NCBI GenBank assembly: GCA_035623685.1
Contig: DASPSY010000081.1
Coordinates: 21,562-85,561 of the forward strand
Length of the DNA stretch: 64,000 bases
Origin: 3-1-20CM-4-69-9 sp035623685
Lineage (GTDB): Bacteria > Actinomycetota > Thermoleophilia > Gaiellales > Gaiellaceae
Direction of reading: 5' to 3'
This document shows, in pieces, positions 15,113 to 23,216 of this stretch. The first letter of the stretch is position 1. Every line of letters starts with the position of its first letter. Under the pieces are notes generated by a model. That model searched no databases. It was given only the letters and a program-made list of their open reading frames with translations, and was not told where the DNA came from. The position numbers were made by a program, and so were the translations under genes.

Positions 15113-16705
15113 CTAGCTCGCCGGCGCCATGCCGGGAGTCGCGTCGTGCGACTCGTACCCGGCCTCGATCTCCTCGAGCTCCTCCTCCGAGCCCTGCCGG
15201 ATCGGCCCCTTGAACCACTTGCGGGCCGAGAGCATGTACCACCCGCCGAACAGCAGGAAGCACCCGAGCACCGGGAGCGGCGTGTAGTTGAAGAGCAACC
15301 AGTCGAAGTTCGACTTGAACGGGATACCGCCCTGGTACGCGGGCAGCATGAAGATGAGGCAGATGAACACGATCCACACGATTGCGATCCAGTCGATCCA
15401 CTTGTAGTGGCGGCCGAGATGCCAGGCGCCCCGCTCGAAGCTCTCGCCGGCCCGCAGCCGCAGGATGATCGGCAGCACGAACGCGATGTAGAGACCGATC
15501 ACCGCAATCGCGGTCGACGCCGCGTAGCCGACGTAGCCCCACCACAGGGCCGGCAGTGGCGTCAGGAAGGAGATGACACAGATCGCCCAGACCGTGTAGA
15601 CGGGAATGCGGTCCCGCTTCGACACTCTCCGCCAGAGCTGGTGGCCAGGCACCGCACGGTCACGCGAGAAGGCGAACATCATCCGCGATGCAGACGTCGT
15701 CGACGCGATCGTGCAGAAGCACTGCGCAACGACAGCGACGAAGATGAGGAACTCGGCCCACTTGTTCCCCATCGAGTCCTGCCAGATGTGCTGGACGATG
15801 AACGCGGACGTATCGGATGGTCCCTTCGCTGGGATCACGAACGTCACGGCCACGAGCAGGATGAAGCCGAAGATGACCGAGACGACGACGGACATCACCA
15901 TCCCCCACGCCGCTCCGATCGAAGCGCTGCGCGTCTCCTCGCTCATGTGTGCCGAGGCGTCGTAGCCCGTGATCGTGTACTGCGCGAGGAGCAACCCCGT
16001 GAGGAACACGTAGATGTAGATGAAGCCGTGCGTGGTCGTTCCACCGAGGCCTGTGTTGTTGATCGTCTGACCGAAGACGTAGCTGAATGACTGGTGGTGG
16101 CTCGGAACGATGATCATGATCGCGACGAGCACGACGACGCCGATCATGTGCCACCACGCGGAGAACGCATTCAGCGCCGCGGTCAACGGCACCTTCAGCA
16201 TGTTGATCAGCCCGGCCCCGAGCATGATCATCCCGTACGTGAAGTAGATCCAGCCGTACGAGTTGGGATAGCTCCAGAGCAGATTCAGGAGCGAGGTCAT
16301 GAAGATCGCGCAGCCGAAGCCGATCGAGGCGGTCACGGCGATCTGGCCGATCAGGTTGAACCAGCCGGTGAACCAGCCCCAGCCCGGGCCGCCGAGCCTC
16401 GAAGACCAGAAGTAGAGGCCGCCCGCGGTCGGGTAGGTAGAGGCGATCTCGCCCATCGCGAGCGACACGAACGTGCACGCGACACCGACGATCAGCCAGC
16501 CCCAGGTGATCGCGACCGGACCGCCCTGGTTGAACCCGATCGTGTACGACGTGAGGCAGCCCGCCAGGATCGAGATGATCGTGAACGAGATCGCGAAGTT
16601 CTGGAATCCGCCCATCGAGCGGAAGAGCTCCTGGGCGTAGCCAAGCTTGTGCAGCTGGGCGGTGTCGTCGTCCACCGCCACAGCGCTCGTCATAGGCTCC
16701 GCCAT
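15113..16705 (-). CDS. APC-superfamily amino acid/amine permease
   Basis: A 530-residue transporter with about 12 hydrophobic segments. It has the APC-type opening FAISFTIISILAGCLTSY followed by GGPVAITWGW, and the YTITGYDASAHMSEET segment typical of the GABA/choline (ACT) permease subgroup. The C-terminal 30 residues are acidic and cytoplasmic. It probably imports an amine or amino acid for the glnA4-type cassette. The start is well supported by AAAGGAGGT seven bases before the ATG. It is divergent from the flavoenzyme gene across a 94-nt gap. Confidence 0.9.
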   Translation of the reverse strand: MAEPMTSAVAVDDDTAQLHKLGYAQELFRSMGGFQNFAISFTIISILAGCLTSYTIGFNQGGPVAITWGWLIVGVACTFVSLAMGEIASTYPTAGGLYFWSSRLGGPGWGWFTGWFNLIGQIAVTASIGFGCAIFMTSLLNLLWSYPNSYGWIYFTYGMIMLGAGLINMLKVPLTAALNAFSAWWHMIGVVVLVAIMIIVPSHHQSFSYVFGQTINNTGLGGTTTHGFIYIYVFLTGLLLAQYTITGYDASAHMSEETRSASIGAAWGMVMSVVVSVIFGFILLVAVTFVIPAKGPSDTSAFIVQHIWQDSMGNKWAEFLIFVAVVAQCFCTIASTTSASRMMFAFSRDRAVPGHQLWRRVSKRDRIPVYTVWAICVISFLTPLPALWWGYVGYAASTAIAVIGLYIAFVLPIILRLRAGESFERGAWHLGRHYKWIDWIAIVWIVFICLIFMLPAYQGGIPFKSNFDWLLFNYTPLPVLGCFLLFGGWYMLSARKWFKGPIRQGSEEELEEIEAGYESHDATPGMAPAS

Positions 16706-16787
16706 GCGGGACCTCCTTTGCTCGAAGGTAGAGCCGGGAGCCGGGTTGTACGACGCCCTGACCTGGAAGTCAAGCTAGGCAGAGGGA

Positions 16788-16793
16788 TAGATT
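16788..16793 (+). promoter_or_regulatory. -10-like TAGATT before the flavoenzyme gene
   Basis: TAGATT ends 6 nt before the GTG at 16800, in the divergent gap with the permease. No ribosome-binding sequence lies between. Confidence 0.45.
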
Positions 16794-16799
16794 CGCTCC

Positions 16800-19205
16800 G
16801 TGCGGGCGAGCGCCAGGGCGGTCGTGATCGGCGGCGGCGTGGGCGGCTGCTCGATCCTCTACTGGTTGACGAAAGTCGGGTGGGACGACGTCGTGCTCGT
16901 CGAGCGCGCCGACCTGACGAGCGGCTCGACCTTCCACTCCGCAGGCCTCGTCGGCCAGCTTCGCGGCTCGCTGTCGCTGACGAAGATGATGATGAGCTCT
17001 GTCGAGCTGTACCGGTCGCTCGAGGCGGAGGTCGAGCTCGAGACGGGCTGGCGCGAGGTCGGCTCGCTCCGCCTTGCGTCCTCGCAGGAGCGGATGGAGG
17101 AGCTCGCGCGACAGGCGGGCTGGGCGAAGACGTTCGGACTCCCGCTCGAGCTCGTCTCTCCCACCGAGGCGCAGGAGCTGTTCCCCCCGATGTCGACCGA
17201 CGGCGTGCTCGGCGCCGCGTATCTCCCGACGGACGGCTACATCGATCCGAGCCAGCTGACGTTCGCGCTCGCCGAGGGCGCGCGCCGAGGCGGTGCGGAA
17301 GTCTCGACGCAGACGAGGGTGACCGGGATCCGCCTCGACCGCGGGCGCGTGGCCGCGGTCGAGACCGACAAGGGCACGATCGAGACGGAGGTCGTCGTCG
17401 ACGCGGGCGGGATCTTCGCGGGCGAGATCGGTCGTCTCGTCGGCGTGAACGTGCCGGTGATCCCGATGGCGCACGAGTACCTCGTCACGCGGCCGTCCGG
17501 GATCCCGCTCGACGTAGCGACGATGCGCGACCCGTCGCTGCTCGTCTACTTCCGCGGCGAGTCCGGCGGCCTCGTCATGGGCGGCTACGAGCGGAAGCCT
17601 GCACCGTGGGGCCTCGACGGGATCCCGTCGGACTTCAACGGCAGGTTGCTCGACGAGGACTGGCCGCGATTCGAGGAGCTGATGGAGAACGCGCTCGTCC
17701 GCGTCCCCGACCTCGGCGATATGGAGGTCGTGCGGCTGATCAACGGCCCGGAGGCCTTCACGCCGGACGGCGAGTTCATCCTCGGGCCGAGCGACGTGCG
17801 CGGCTTCTGGGTGGCGGCGGGCTTCTGCGCGCACGGTCTGGCGGGGGCGGGCGGCATGGGGAAGCTCGTTGCGGAGTGGATCGTCGAGGGGGTGCCCTCG
17901 CTCGACGTGTGGGAGATGGACTCCCGCCGGTTCGGGGCGCACTACCGCAGCCGCGAGTACACGCTCGCGCGCACGGTCGAGATCTACTCGACGTACTACG
18001 ACGTGAGGTACCCGGGTCACGAGCGGAGCGCCGGGCGTCCACTGCGCGTCTCGCCCACCTATCCCCGCCTGCAGGAGCTCGGCGCTGCGTTCGGCGAGAA
18101 GTCGGGGTGGGAGCGGGCGAACTGGTTCGAGCCGAACGCCGCGGCCGGCGACGAGTCGCTTCGGCCCCGCGGCTGGGCCGGCCGCCTCTGGTCGCCCGCG
18201 ATCGGAGCCGAGCATCTCGCGTGTCGCGAGACGGCCGCGCTCTTCGACGAGAGCTCGTTCGCGAAGATCGAGATCGTCGGCGACGGCGCCGCAGGGTTCC
18301 TCGAGACGTTGTGCGACAACCGCGTCGCGCGCGACGTCGGCGCCGTCACCTACACGCAGATGCTCAACGCGCACGGCGGAATCGAATGCGACTTCACCGT
18401 CACGCGACTTGCCGACGACCGCTTTCGGATCGTCACCGGCACCGCGTTCGGACAGCACGACCTCGCCTGGATCCGCTCGCACGCTCCGGACGACGGCTCC
18501 ATCACCGTCGAGAACGTGACGTCGACGTACGCATGCCTCGGCCTCTGGGGGCCGAAGGCGCGGGAGATCCTGTCGACCGTCACGACGGACGACCTCTCGT
18601 TCCCGTACATGCGGGCCCGCGAGCTCGCGGTCGGGCCGGTGCCCTGCCTCGCCCTGCGAGTCACCTACGTCGGCGAGCTCGGCTGGGAGCTCTACTGCCC
18701 GATGGAGTTCGGCCTGCGTCTGTGGGACGTCCTCTGGGAGGCGGGCGCGGCACACGGCCTCGTCGCCGGCGGTTACAAGGCAATCGACTCGCTTCGCCTC
18801 GAGAAGGGCTACCGCGTCTGGGGCGCGGACATCTCGCCCGACGACACGCCCTACGAGGCGGGTCTCGGCTTCGCGGTCAAGCTCGACAAGGGCGACTTCG
18901 TCGGGAGGGCGGCGCTGCTCGACCGCGTCGATCCTGAGCGGCGGCTCGCCTGCCTCGTGCTCGGCGATCCGCGCGCGGTCGCTCTGGGATCGGAGCCCGT
19001 CCGCATCGGCGGCAGGACGGTCGGCCGCGTCACGAGCGGCGGCTTCGGCTACAGCGTCGAGCGGTCGATTGCCTACGCATACGTGCCGAGCGCAGACGCC
19101 GTCCCCGGCCGAGTCGTCGAGGTCGAGATCTTCGGCGAATGGATCACGGGCGAGGTGGCCGCCGAGCCGCTCTACGACCCTCGAGGCGAACGGCTCCGCC
19201 TCTAG
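16800..19205 (+). CDS. Dimethylglycine/sarcosine dehydrogenase-like FAD enzyme with GcvT C-terminal domains
   Basis: An 801-residue two-part enzyme. Residues 1-370 are a DAO-type FAD domain with VVIGGGVGGCS at about 8-18 and STFHSAGLVGQLR, whose histidine matches the covalent flavin site of dimethylglycine dehydrogenase. An FAO_M linker follows. The C-terminal half is a GcvT-like tetrahydrofolate-binding module (LDRVDPERRLACLVL, then the GCV_T_C barrel). Such enzymes demethylate N-methylated glycines and pass the C1 unit to folate. Its place beside an amine permease and the GS-like cassette suggests N-methyl or secondary amine breakdown, but the substrate is inferred only. Confidence 0.85.
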   Translation: MRASARAVVIGGGVGGCSILYWLTKVGWDDVVLVERADLTSGSTFHSAGLVGQLRGSLSLTKMMMSSVELYRSLEAEVELETGWREVGSLRLASSQERMEELARQAGWAKTFGLPLELVSPTEAQELFPPMSTDGVLGAAYLPTDGYIDPSQLTFALAEGARRGGAEVSTQTRVTGIRLDRGRVAAVETDKGTIETEVVVDAGGIFAGEIGRLVGVNVPVIPMAHEYLVTRPSGIPLDVATMRDPSLLVYFRGESGGLVMGGYERKPAPWGLDGIPSDFNGRLLDEDWPRFEELMENALVRVPDLGDMEVVRLINGPEAFTPDGEFILGPSDVRGFWVAAGFCAHGLAGAGGMGKLVAEWIVEGVPSLDVWEMDSRRFGAHYRSREYTLARTVEIYSTYYDVRYPGHERSAGRPLRVSPTYPRLQELGAAFGEKSGWERANWFEPNAAAGDESLRPRGWAGRLWSPAIGAEHLACRETAALFDESSFAKIEIVGDGAAGFLETLCDNRVARDVGAVTYTQMLNAHGGIECDFTVTRLADDRFRIVTGTAFGQHDLAWIRSHAPDDGSITVENVTSTYACLGLWGPKAREILSTVTTDDLSFPYMRARELAVGPVPCLALRVTYVGELGWELYCPMEFGLRLWDVLWEAGAAHGLVAGGYKAIDSLRLEKGYRVWGADISPDDTPYEAGLGFAVKLDKGDFVGRAALLDRVDPERRLACLVLGDPRAVALGSEPVRIGGRTVGRVTSGGFGYSVERSIAYAYVPSADAVPGRVVEVEIFGEWITGEVAAEPLYDPRGERLRL

Positions 19206-19226
19206 CCAACGCGCACGCGGGCTCCG

Positions 19227-19721
19227 CTACTCGAGCAGCTTGAGGTAGCGCGCGACGGGAAGAAGCGTGAACCCCATAGCCTCGTAGGCTGCGCGTGCCG
19301 GAGCGTGCCCCGGATCGCCTCCCGTCTCCACGGCCGCGATGTCCATGCCGCGGCGACGCATGTGGTCGAGGGCGTGTGTCGTCAGCCGCGTCGCGATCCC
19401 CTGCCGCTGGTAGTCGGGATCGACGCCGATGATGTCGATGACCCCCATGCCCTCGTTGAAGGCGTCGAGAGCGACGGTGACGAAGCCGACGGGTCTTCCG
19501 TCTTCGACTGCGACGAATGCGTCTCGCTCCTCGCTCGTACAGCTTGCCCGCACCTCCTCGGCTTGTGCCGCCTTCCAATCAGGCTTGAGCCGGAAGAAGA
19601 TGGGGTCGCCGAGAACGTCGCGCAGTGAGGCGAAGACGGGCTCCCAGGCACGAACCGAGAACTCGGCGATCGTGTCGAGGTCGCCTTGGCGGAACTCGCG
19701 GATCTCTATTTCATCTCCCAT
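19227..19721 (-). CDS. GNAT-family N-acetyltransferase
   Basis: A 164-residue single-domain GNAT protein. The acetyl-CoA motif A reads VDPDYQRQGIATRL (the Q/RxxGxG/A type), preceded by the beta-4 strand GVIDIIGV, and ends with AAYEAMGF. The substrate is unknown. It runs convergent to the flavoenzyme gene with a 21-nt gap. No clear ribosome-binding site precedes the ATG. Confidence 0.85.
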   Translation of the reverse strand: MGDEIEIREFRQGDLDTIAEFSVRAWEPVFASLRDVLGDPIFFRLKPDWKAAQAEEVRASCTSEERDAFVAVEDGRPVGFVTVALDAFNEGMGVIDIIGVDPDYQRQGIATRLTTHALDHMRRRGMDIAAVETGGDPGHAPARAAYEAMGFTLLPVARYLKLLE

Positions 19722-19755
19722 CCATCCGATTTCGGCCTGGCTCTTCGGGTGGAGA

Positions 19756-19827
19756 TGGCCCCGGGAGGAGTCGAACCTCCGCCCGCAGATTCGAAGTCTG
19801 CCGCTCTATCCACTGAGCTACGGGGCC
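19756..19827 (-). tRNA. tRNA-Arg (anticodon UCG)
   Basis: A 72-nt cloverleaf with acceptor GGCCCCG/CGGGGCC, anticodon stem GCAGA/TCTGC with loop CTTCGAA, T-stem GGAGG/CCTCC and discriminator A. CCA is not encoded. It lies 26 nt downstream of tRNA-His on the same strand. Confidence 0.95.
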
Positions 19828-19853
19828 GTTTCCCTCGCGTGGCGGTCAGGACG

Positions 19854-19927
19854 GGTGGCGGATGGGACTCGAACCCACGACCACCTGGACCACAACCAGG
19901 GGCTCTACCAACTGAGCTACCGCCACC
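19854..19927 (-). tRNA. tRNA-His (anticodon GUG)
   Basis: A cloverleaf with acceptor GTGGCGG/CCGCCAC, anticodon loop TTGTGGT and T-loop TTCGAGT. The base opposite 19854 is C (position 73) and the base before the acceptor is an encoded G, the G-1:C73 pair expected of histidine tRNA. CCA is not encoded. Confidence 0.95.
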
Positions 19928-19996
19928 ACGGCCTGCACAGGATAGCCGGGCCGAGGCGCGGAACCTCGCGCGTGACCCGATGGCCACGCTCGAGCG

Positions 19997-20002
19997 TACT
20001 CT
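19997..20002 (+). promoter_or_regulatory. -10-like TACTCT before the cyclase gene
   Basis: TACTCT ends 6 nt before the ATG at 20009 and abuts the alternative GTG at 20003. It favours the ATG as start. Confidence 0.4.
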
Positions 20003-20008
20003 GTGCTC

Positions 20009-22117
20009 ATGCTCACCTGTTCTGCCTGCGGCCGGGAGAACGCCGGTGACGCGCGCTTCTGCAACGGGTGCGGTTCGCCGCTCGAGGCGCCGACCACCAC
20101 GCGCGAGGAGCGCAAGATCGTCACGGTCCTCTTCGTCGACCTCGTCGGCTTCACCGCGCGGGCCGAGCAGCTCGACCCGGAGGACGTCCGGGCGATCCTG
20201 ACACCGTACTTCCAGCGCGTCCGCGCCGAGATCGAGGCGTGCGGGGGGACGGTCGAGAAGTTCATCGGGGACGCCGTCATGGCCGTCTTCGGAGCGCCCG
20301 CGGCTCACGGCGACGACCCGGAGCGGGCCGTGCGCGCGGCCCTGGCGATCCGAGACGCGGTCACCGAGCTCAATGCGGAGGACCCCGAGCTCGCGCTCCA
20401 GGTCCGGCTCGGCGTGAACACCGGCGAGGCGATCGTCTCGCTCGACGCCAACGTGTCGGAGGGCGAAGGCCTCGTCGCCGGCGACGTTGTCAACACGGCG
20501 GCCCGCCTGCAGACGGCCGCGCCGGTCAACGGCATCCTCGTCGGCGAGGAGACCTACCACTCGACGAAGTCCGTGATCGGCTACGAGCCCGTCGCGCCCG
20601 TGAGCGTGAAGGGGAAACAGCAGCCGATCGAGGTGTGGATCGCGCTGAGCGCATCCGCGCCGCCCGGCGAGCGACCCGCCGCTCTCCTGCCGATCGTCGG
20701 CCGCGACTACGAACTCGACGCACTCGCGGGGATCTGGACGCGCGTTGTCGGCGAGCGGCGGCCGCACCTCGTCACCGTGTTCGGCCCTCCGGGCATCGGC
20801 AAGACGCGCCTCGCGTCGGAGCTCTCGTCGCTAGTCGAGCAGGACGGCGGAAGGGGGATACGCGGACGCTCCGTGCCGTACGGCGAGACGACCACGTACG
20901 GCGCTTTCGTCACCCACGTCAAGCAGCTCGCCGGCGTGTTCGACAGCGACCTCAGCTCCGACGCCTGGGCGAAGCTCCAGACGGCGGTCGCCGGTGTGCT
21001 CGACGAGCCGGAGGCGGACGAGGTCGCACGGCACATGGGCTCCATCCTCGGCCTCGACGTCGACGGTGAGGCCGCCGATCGCGAGTCGCTCTTCTACTCG
21101 GTGCGCAGGCTGCTCGAGGCGGTTGCGCAGAGGCAACCCACACTGCTCATCTTCGAAGACGTCCACTGGGCGGATGGAGGGATGCTCGACCTGCTCGAGT
21201 CGCTGGCGTCGCGCGTCCGCGACGTCCCGCTCTTGATGATGGCGCTCGCGCGACCGGAGCTGATCGAGACGCGTCCGTCGTGGGGCGGCGGCCTGCCCGG
21301 CTACACCGCGTTCCACCTCGAGCCGCTCCGCCCGGAGTTCGCAGAACAGCTCGCCGGGCAGCTGTTCGAGCAGATGCGCGGTCGGCGCAACGACGCAGCG
21401 GAGATCGTCGCGGCCGCGGAGGGGAACCCGCTGTTCATCGAGGAGCTCGCCGCGTCGCTCACCGAGCGGTCGGCAGCGACGAACCAGGAGTTGCCGACGA
21501 CGATCCGCGGAATCGTCTCCGCGCGCCTCGACGTCCTGCCGCCGGGGGAGCGCGCGGTCCTCCTCGACGCCTCCGTGGTCGGCAAGGTCTTCTGGCTCGG
21601 CGCGCTCGAGCACATGGAGTCGGGCGGCGACCGGCTGATGGCGCTCCTCGACTCGCTCGAGCGGCGCGACTTCGTCCGGCGCGAGCCGGTCTCGCGCCTG
21701 AGCGGCGACCGGCAGTTCTCGTTCAAGCACGGGACGATCAGGGACGTCGCCTACGCGACCCTGCCGCGACAGGAGCGGCGGGAGCGCCACCGGGCCGCGG
21801 CGGAGTTCCTAGAGAGGGCGACGCCGGAGATTCCCGCAGCGGCTTCGGCTCTCGCACACCACTGGCGGGAGGCCGGCGAGGACCCACGCGCGGTCGACTA
21901 CCTCGTGATCGCGGCCGAGCAGGCGGGCCGCGGCTGGGCGAAGAGCGAGGCGGTCACCTACTACCGGCAGGCGCTCGGGCTCATCCCCGACGGGGACCCA
22001 CGCCGGCGCGAGGTCGCGTTACGACAGGCGGTCGCGCTGCAGGTCCTGCTCCACGTGCCGGACGCCCAGATGGTCGAGCGGCGGCTTCAGTCGCCGTTGG
22101 CCGAAGCCGAGCCCTGA
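20009..22117 (+). CDS. Zinc-ribbon/class III nucleotidyl cyclase/AAA-type ATPase regulator
   Basis: A 702-residue signalling protein. It begins with a zinc ribbon (C4, C7, C19, C22). A class III adenylate/guanylate cyclase domain follows, with metal-binding FVDLVGFTA and FIGDAVMAVFG near 40-100, then an AAA/STAND-type ATPase with Walker A GPPGIGKTR near 255-265 and a DVHWADGGMLDLL Walker B region. Related proteins usually continue into several hundred residues of TPR repeats. This one stops soon after the first such helices, so it is short for its group. The frame beyond the TGA closes after 14 codons. Its last 31 bases overlap the DUF4242 gene on the other strand. Confidence 0.88.
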   Translation: MLTCSACGRENAGDARFCNGCGSPLEAPTTTREERKIVTVLFVDLVGFTARAEQLDPEDVRAILTPYFQRVRAEIEACGGTVEKFIGDAVMAVFGAPAAHGDDPERAVRAALAIRDAVTELNAEDPELALQVRLGVNTGEAIVSLDANVSEGEGLVAGDVVNTAARLQTAAPVNGILVGEETYHSTKSVIGYEPVAPVSVKGKQQPIEVWIALSASAPPGERPAALLPIVGRDYELDALAGIWTRVVGERRPHLVTVFGPPGIGKTRLASELSSLVEQDGGRGIRGRSVPYGETTTYGAFVTHVKQLAGVFDSDLSSDAWAKLQTAVAGVLDEPEADEVARHMGSILGLDVDGEAADRESLFYSVRRLLEAVAQRQPTLLIFEDVHWADGGMLDLLESLASRVRDVPLLMMALARPELIETRPSWGGGLPGYTAFHLEPLRPEFAEQLAGQLFEQMRGRRNDAAEIVAAAEGNPLFIEELAASLTERSAATNQELPTTIRGIVSARLDVLPPGERAVLLDASVVGKVFWLGALEHMESGGDRLMALLDSLERRDFVRREPVSRLSGDRQFSFKHGTIRDVAYATLPRQERRERHRAAAEFLERATPEIPAAASALAHHWREAGEDPRAVDYLVIAAEQAGRGWAKSEAVTYYRQALGLIPDGDPRRREVALRQAVALQVLLHVPDAQMVERRLQSPLAEAEP

Positions 22118-22398
22118 TCCAGCGGGAAGTCGGCAGGCGTCACGTCGCCCGCGATCACGTAGATCGCCTCGATGTCGTGCGACCCCAGCTCGACCGCATG
22201 CGCGCGGACGATCTCCTCGTCGGGGGCCTCGTAGATGCAGAACGACTTCACGCGACCCGCGTCGTCGACGACGACGTGGCTGTGCTCCCACACGATCATC
22301 GGGTACCGCTCCTCGGCGATCTGCCGCGACCGACGGCCGACCATCGGCATCTGATCCTCGTCGACGTGGAACCGCCTCGCTATCACGTACCTCGGCAT
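22087..22398 (-). CDS. DUF4242 domain protein
   Basis: A 103-residue protein of the DUF4242 family, small ferredoxin-like-fold proteins often annotated as nickel-binding. It reads MPRYVIARRF, then EHSHVVVDDAGRVKSFCIYEAPDEEIVRAHA, ending VTPADFPLD. No catalytic function is established from sequence. GGGAGGACAG precedes the ATG and supports the start. It runs convergent to, and overlaps, the cyclase gene end. Confidence 0.75.
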   Translation of the reverse strand: MPRYVIARRFHVDEDQMPMVGRRSRQIAEERYPMIVWEHSHVVVDDAGRVKSFCIYEAPDEEIVRAHAVELGSHDIEAIYVIAGDVTPADFPLDQGSASANGD

Positions 22399-22479
22399 CT
22401 GTCCTCCCTGGATCGTCCCAAGACTACGGTAGAGAGTGACCGAGCGGTTCTCAAGCGGTTCCCACGCCGTACGGGGGCA

Positions 22480-22551
22480 TGCGCCTGGGAGGATTCGAAC
22501 CCCCGACCGTCGGATTAGAAGTCCGATGCTCTTCCGCTGAGCTACAGGCGC
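22480..22551 (-). tRNA. tRNA-Arg (anticodon UCU)
   Basis: A 72-nt cloverleaf with acceptor GCGCCTG/CAGGCGC, anticodon stem CGGA/TCCG with loop CTTCTAA, T-loop TTCGAAT and discriminator A. CCA is not encoded. Confidence 0.95.
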
Positions 22552-22579
22552 GCAGGGGAAGCGTATCGCCGGGTTCGGC

Positions 22580-23131
22580 CTAGCGTCTGACGCCGAAGTC
22601 GGCCGTGATGATCGTGACCGGGTGCCCGCCGAACGGCCCTGCAGCCGTCGTCGCGTGCACGGCCGAGATGCCGATCTGCCGCCAGCGCGGGGACAGCAGG
22701 TTCGCGCGGTGCTCGGGGCTGTGCATCCACATCTGGAGTGCCGCTGACGCGTCCACGTCCGGCGAGGACCAGAGCAGGTTCTCGCCGACCGACCAATAGC
22801 TCCTGCCCGCGAGCGGATAGAAGCGGGCGATGCGCTGGTCGAACGAGCCGCCGTCCGCCGAGTTGTGCGCGAAGTAGCCGTCCACCGCCATCTGAACCGA
22901 GTGCTGGTGGGCCGCGGCGGCTAGCCCGCTCGAGCTGATGAGCGGACGGAGGCCGTTCGCGACGCGGACGGCGTTGACGTTCGCGAGCACACCCTGGTCG
23001 AGTGGCCGCATCGAGGCGATCCGCTGCGCGCCGGCCGCGCTCTTCGGCGTCGCGCCGGCGGGCGACACGATCGCCCACGCCGCTGCAGTTGCAGCGAGGA
23101 TCGCGAGAACCACCCCGAAGCGGCGACGCAT
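22580..23131 (-). CDS. Secreted CAP/SCP-domain protein
   Basis: A 183-residue exported protein. An N-terminal signal peptide (about residues 1-27, ending AGA) precedes a CAP domain with VNAVRVANGLRPL, HQHSVQMAVDGYFAH (first His), SVGENLLW and HSPEHRANLLSPRW (second His with Glu). These are the conserved cavity residues of bacterial CAP proteins. Its role outside the cell is unknown. A second CAP gene lies 5.3 kb away at 28436, and the two share the general domain but not close sequence. Confidence 0.88.
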   Translation of the reverse strand: MRRRFGVVLAILAATAAAWAIVSPAGATPKSAAGAQRIASMRPLDQGVLANVNAVRVANGLRPLISSSGLAAAAHQHSVQMAVDGYFAHNSADGGSFDQRIARFYPLAGRSYWSVGENLLWSSPDVDASAALQMWMHSPEHRANLLSPRWRQIGISAVHATTAAGPFGGHPVTIITADFGVRR

Positions 23132-23216
23132 GGGCTCACCATCGGCGACCCCACTCCCGTCGTCATGTCCCGAACGGGGGATTTCTCGCCTCGTTCGAGG
23201 GACTGGAACGGCTTGG

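Noticed and set aside
16094..18937. A forward-strand open frame of 947 codons overlapping the permease and the flavoenzyme
   Set aside because: It is out of frame with the clear flavoenzyme gene and antisense to the permease. The composition is Arg/Gly/Ala-rich and no motif is present.
22115..22162. A second TGA-encoded selenocysteine at the end of the cyclase-ATPase gene
   Set aside because: Readthrough ends at TAG after 14 codons, there is no cysteine-type motif there and the DUF4242 gene occupies the other strand.
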